Program-made: the position numbers and the translations under genes | Assembly: GCA_033875255.1 (NCBI GenBank) | Contig: JAWZSN010000019.1 | Span: 1-64,000 of the forward strand | Length of the DNA: 64,000 bases | Direction: 5' to 3' | Source: Marinimicrococcus sp033875255 | GTDB taxonomy: Bacteria > Pseudomonadota > Alphaproteobacteria > Geminicoccales > Geminicoccaceae | Shown here: in pieces, positions 62,954 through 64,000 of the stretch | Numbering within the stretch: the first letter of the stretch is position 1 | Layout of the letters: every line of letters begins with the position of its first letter | The notes under the pieces: model-generated | The model's input: only the letters and a program-made list of their open reading frames with translations | The model's database searches: none | Told to the model about the DNA's origin: nothing

Positions 62954-63157
62954 GGAAGCCTCCCTTTGGGCTGCAGATCGCACCAGCCATCGAGAATAGC
63001 CCGGCCCGCCGCCGCCCGCCATGAGCGAGACGGGCGGCTGGCATGACGGAGCGGGTCCCGACCGTCGGGAACCCTCACCGGCCGAAGGGTGCGGCACCTG
63101 CCGGTCCGGCGGCCGAGGCGCGTGCTCCCGGCCTACCGGCGGAAGAAAGGGGAAACG

Positions 63158-63181
63158 GCCGCGCGCAGCGCCTTGCGCGGC
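63158..63181. repeat. Solitary REP-like palindrome (element C)
   Basis: GCCGCGC, loop GCAGCGCCTT, then GCGCGGC: the cleanest copy of the 24-nt palindrome. An A/G-rich tract (63141-63156) precedes it, as in the other copies. No inverted partner was found in the 299-nt gap between ohr and the SIMPL gene; nothing else was recognised there. Confidence 0.75.
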
Positions 63182-63252
63182 TCCGTCGTCATGCCCCGGC
63201 CACGGCCCCACGATCCGCCGGGCGGCGGCGCAGGGCCTCGGCCGCGACCAGT

Positions 63253-63966
63253 CTAGCGCAGGCGGGCCTCGCCGGAGACGCTGACCTCGACCACCGTCGT
63301 GCCAGGCTCGGCCACCGGCGCGGCCTCCGCCTTCATGGCCGCCATGCGCGGCATGGGCGGCGGGAAGTGGCCGCCGCCGCTCTGGCCCAAAGCGATGCCC
63401 GACCAGCCCTGGACGCTCATGCCCATCGAGGCCGCCGCCTTGCCGGCGGTCGAGCGCAAGGCCTCGAGCGCCTCGTCGATCAGCTCGCGCTCCAGCTCGC
63501 GGCGGCGCTCGGCGGTGAGGCTCCAGTGCATCCCCTCGACCGCGAGCCCCTCTTGCTGCAGGCCGCCCACGGTCTCCAGCAGGAGGCCGGAATCCTTGCT
63601 CTCGAGCCGGATCGTCTGCCGGGCGACCCAGCGGCTGGTCTCGTCCTCGCGGCGCTCCATCCAGGTGTTGTAGCCGCCGGTGGCGAGGCGGATCGCCTCC
63701 TTGCCGGCCACCGCGTCACGGACGCGGGCGATGCGCGTATTGACCTCCTCCTGGGCCTTGGCGACCTCGGATGCCTCGGCGCGATGGCCGAGGACCACCG
63801 TCAGGAGATCGGGCGTCACCTCGCGGCGCGCCGATTCGCTGAGCTGCAGCATGGTGACGCCGTCCTGCGAGGCCGTGGCCTGCTGGGCCGCCGCCGGCAT
63901 CGCCGGCAGGGCGCCGGCAGCAAGGCAGAGCATGACCAGGGCGGTGGCCGTGCCGGTAATGCGCAT
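63253..63966 (-). CDS. SIMPL domain exported protein
   Basis: A 237-residue protein with a signal peptide (about 1-27, AAAQQA). The sequence ESARREVTPDLLTVVLGHRAE split by the family pattern, DEALEALRSTAGKAAASMGM and the end TTVVEVSVSGEARLR are those of the SIMPL (DUF541) family, a periplasmic domain of unclear function. ATG 63966; the gene is complete. Confidence 0.88.
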   Translation of the reverse strand: MRITGTATALVMLCLAAGALPAMPAAAQQATASQDGVTMLQLSESARREVTPDLLTVVLGHRAEASEVAKAQEEVNTRIARVRDAVAGKEAIRLATGGYNTWMERREDETSRWVARQTIRLESKDSGLLLETVGGLQQEGLAVEGMHWSLTAERRRELERELIDEALEALRSTAGKAAASMGMSVQGWSGIALGQSGGGHFPPPMPRMAAMKAEAAPVAEPGTTVVEVSVSGEARLR

Positions 63967-64000
63967 GAGCGGGATCCTCGATCCGTTGCAAGGGCAGCCG

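Overview
The window is a 64 kb, very GC-rich chromosomal stretch with dense housekeeping genes. Its gene order (zinc-ribbon FYDLN-type gene | aroA-cmk-rpsA-ihfB-lapA, then pyrF-trpF-trpB-trpA-accD-folC), zinc-free L31 and L36 proteins, GatCAB amidotransferase and a class II EPSP synthase point to an alphaproteobacterium, probably of the Rhodospirillales type. That placement is inference from gene content. No phage, CRISPR array, IS transposase or rRNA operon was seen.

Layout. 0-7.5 kb: a secreted seven-bladed propeller protein, a HerA-like ATPase, two small unknown genes with REP-like repeats around one of them, EgtD, GlcD, and rpmE-rpmJ with promoter and terminator. 7.6-16 kb: an MsbA-like ABC exporter, a DUF3095 protein, and a MotA/ExbB-MotB-OmpA stator-like cluster. 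16-32 kb: a cation efflux protein, then a long minus-strand block carrying folate, fatty acid, tryptophan, pyrimidine and shikimate genes together with IhfB, ribosomal protein S1 and Cmk. This block ends at two tandem identical tRNA-Ala(GGC) genes. 32-41 kb: a HEAT-repeat protein, two c-type cytochromes, a methyltransferase, gatCAB, a membrane-anchored GIY-YIG-like protein and argC. 41-49 kb: SulP transporter plus universal stress protein, two methyltransferases, ruvX, an SbmA/BacA-type ABC transporter and small membrane proteins. 49-64 kb: a TRAP transporter (dctPQM), an RND efflux pair, MlaA with an alpha/beta hydrolase, a TauD-type dioxygenase, an unknown secreted protein, a MhpD-type hydratase, Ohr and a SIMPL-domain protein.

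How the genes work together. Many adjacent genes overlap by 4 nt (ATGA, GTGA or TTGA), so translational coupling is the rule in trp/pyrF/accD/folC, aroA-cmk, gatCA and dctQM. Several envelope systems lie here: the stator-like complex, MlaA with the hydrolase, the RND pair and the ABC exporters. The most novel signal is a family of 24-nt imperfect palindromes (GCCGCGC-N10-GCGCGGC) that sit only between genes. Some are arranged as inverted pairs, and one pair brackets an unknown gene of the SRGP...RHGL type.
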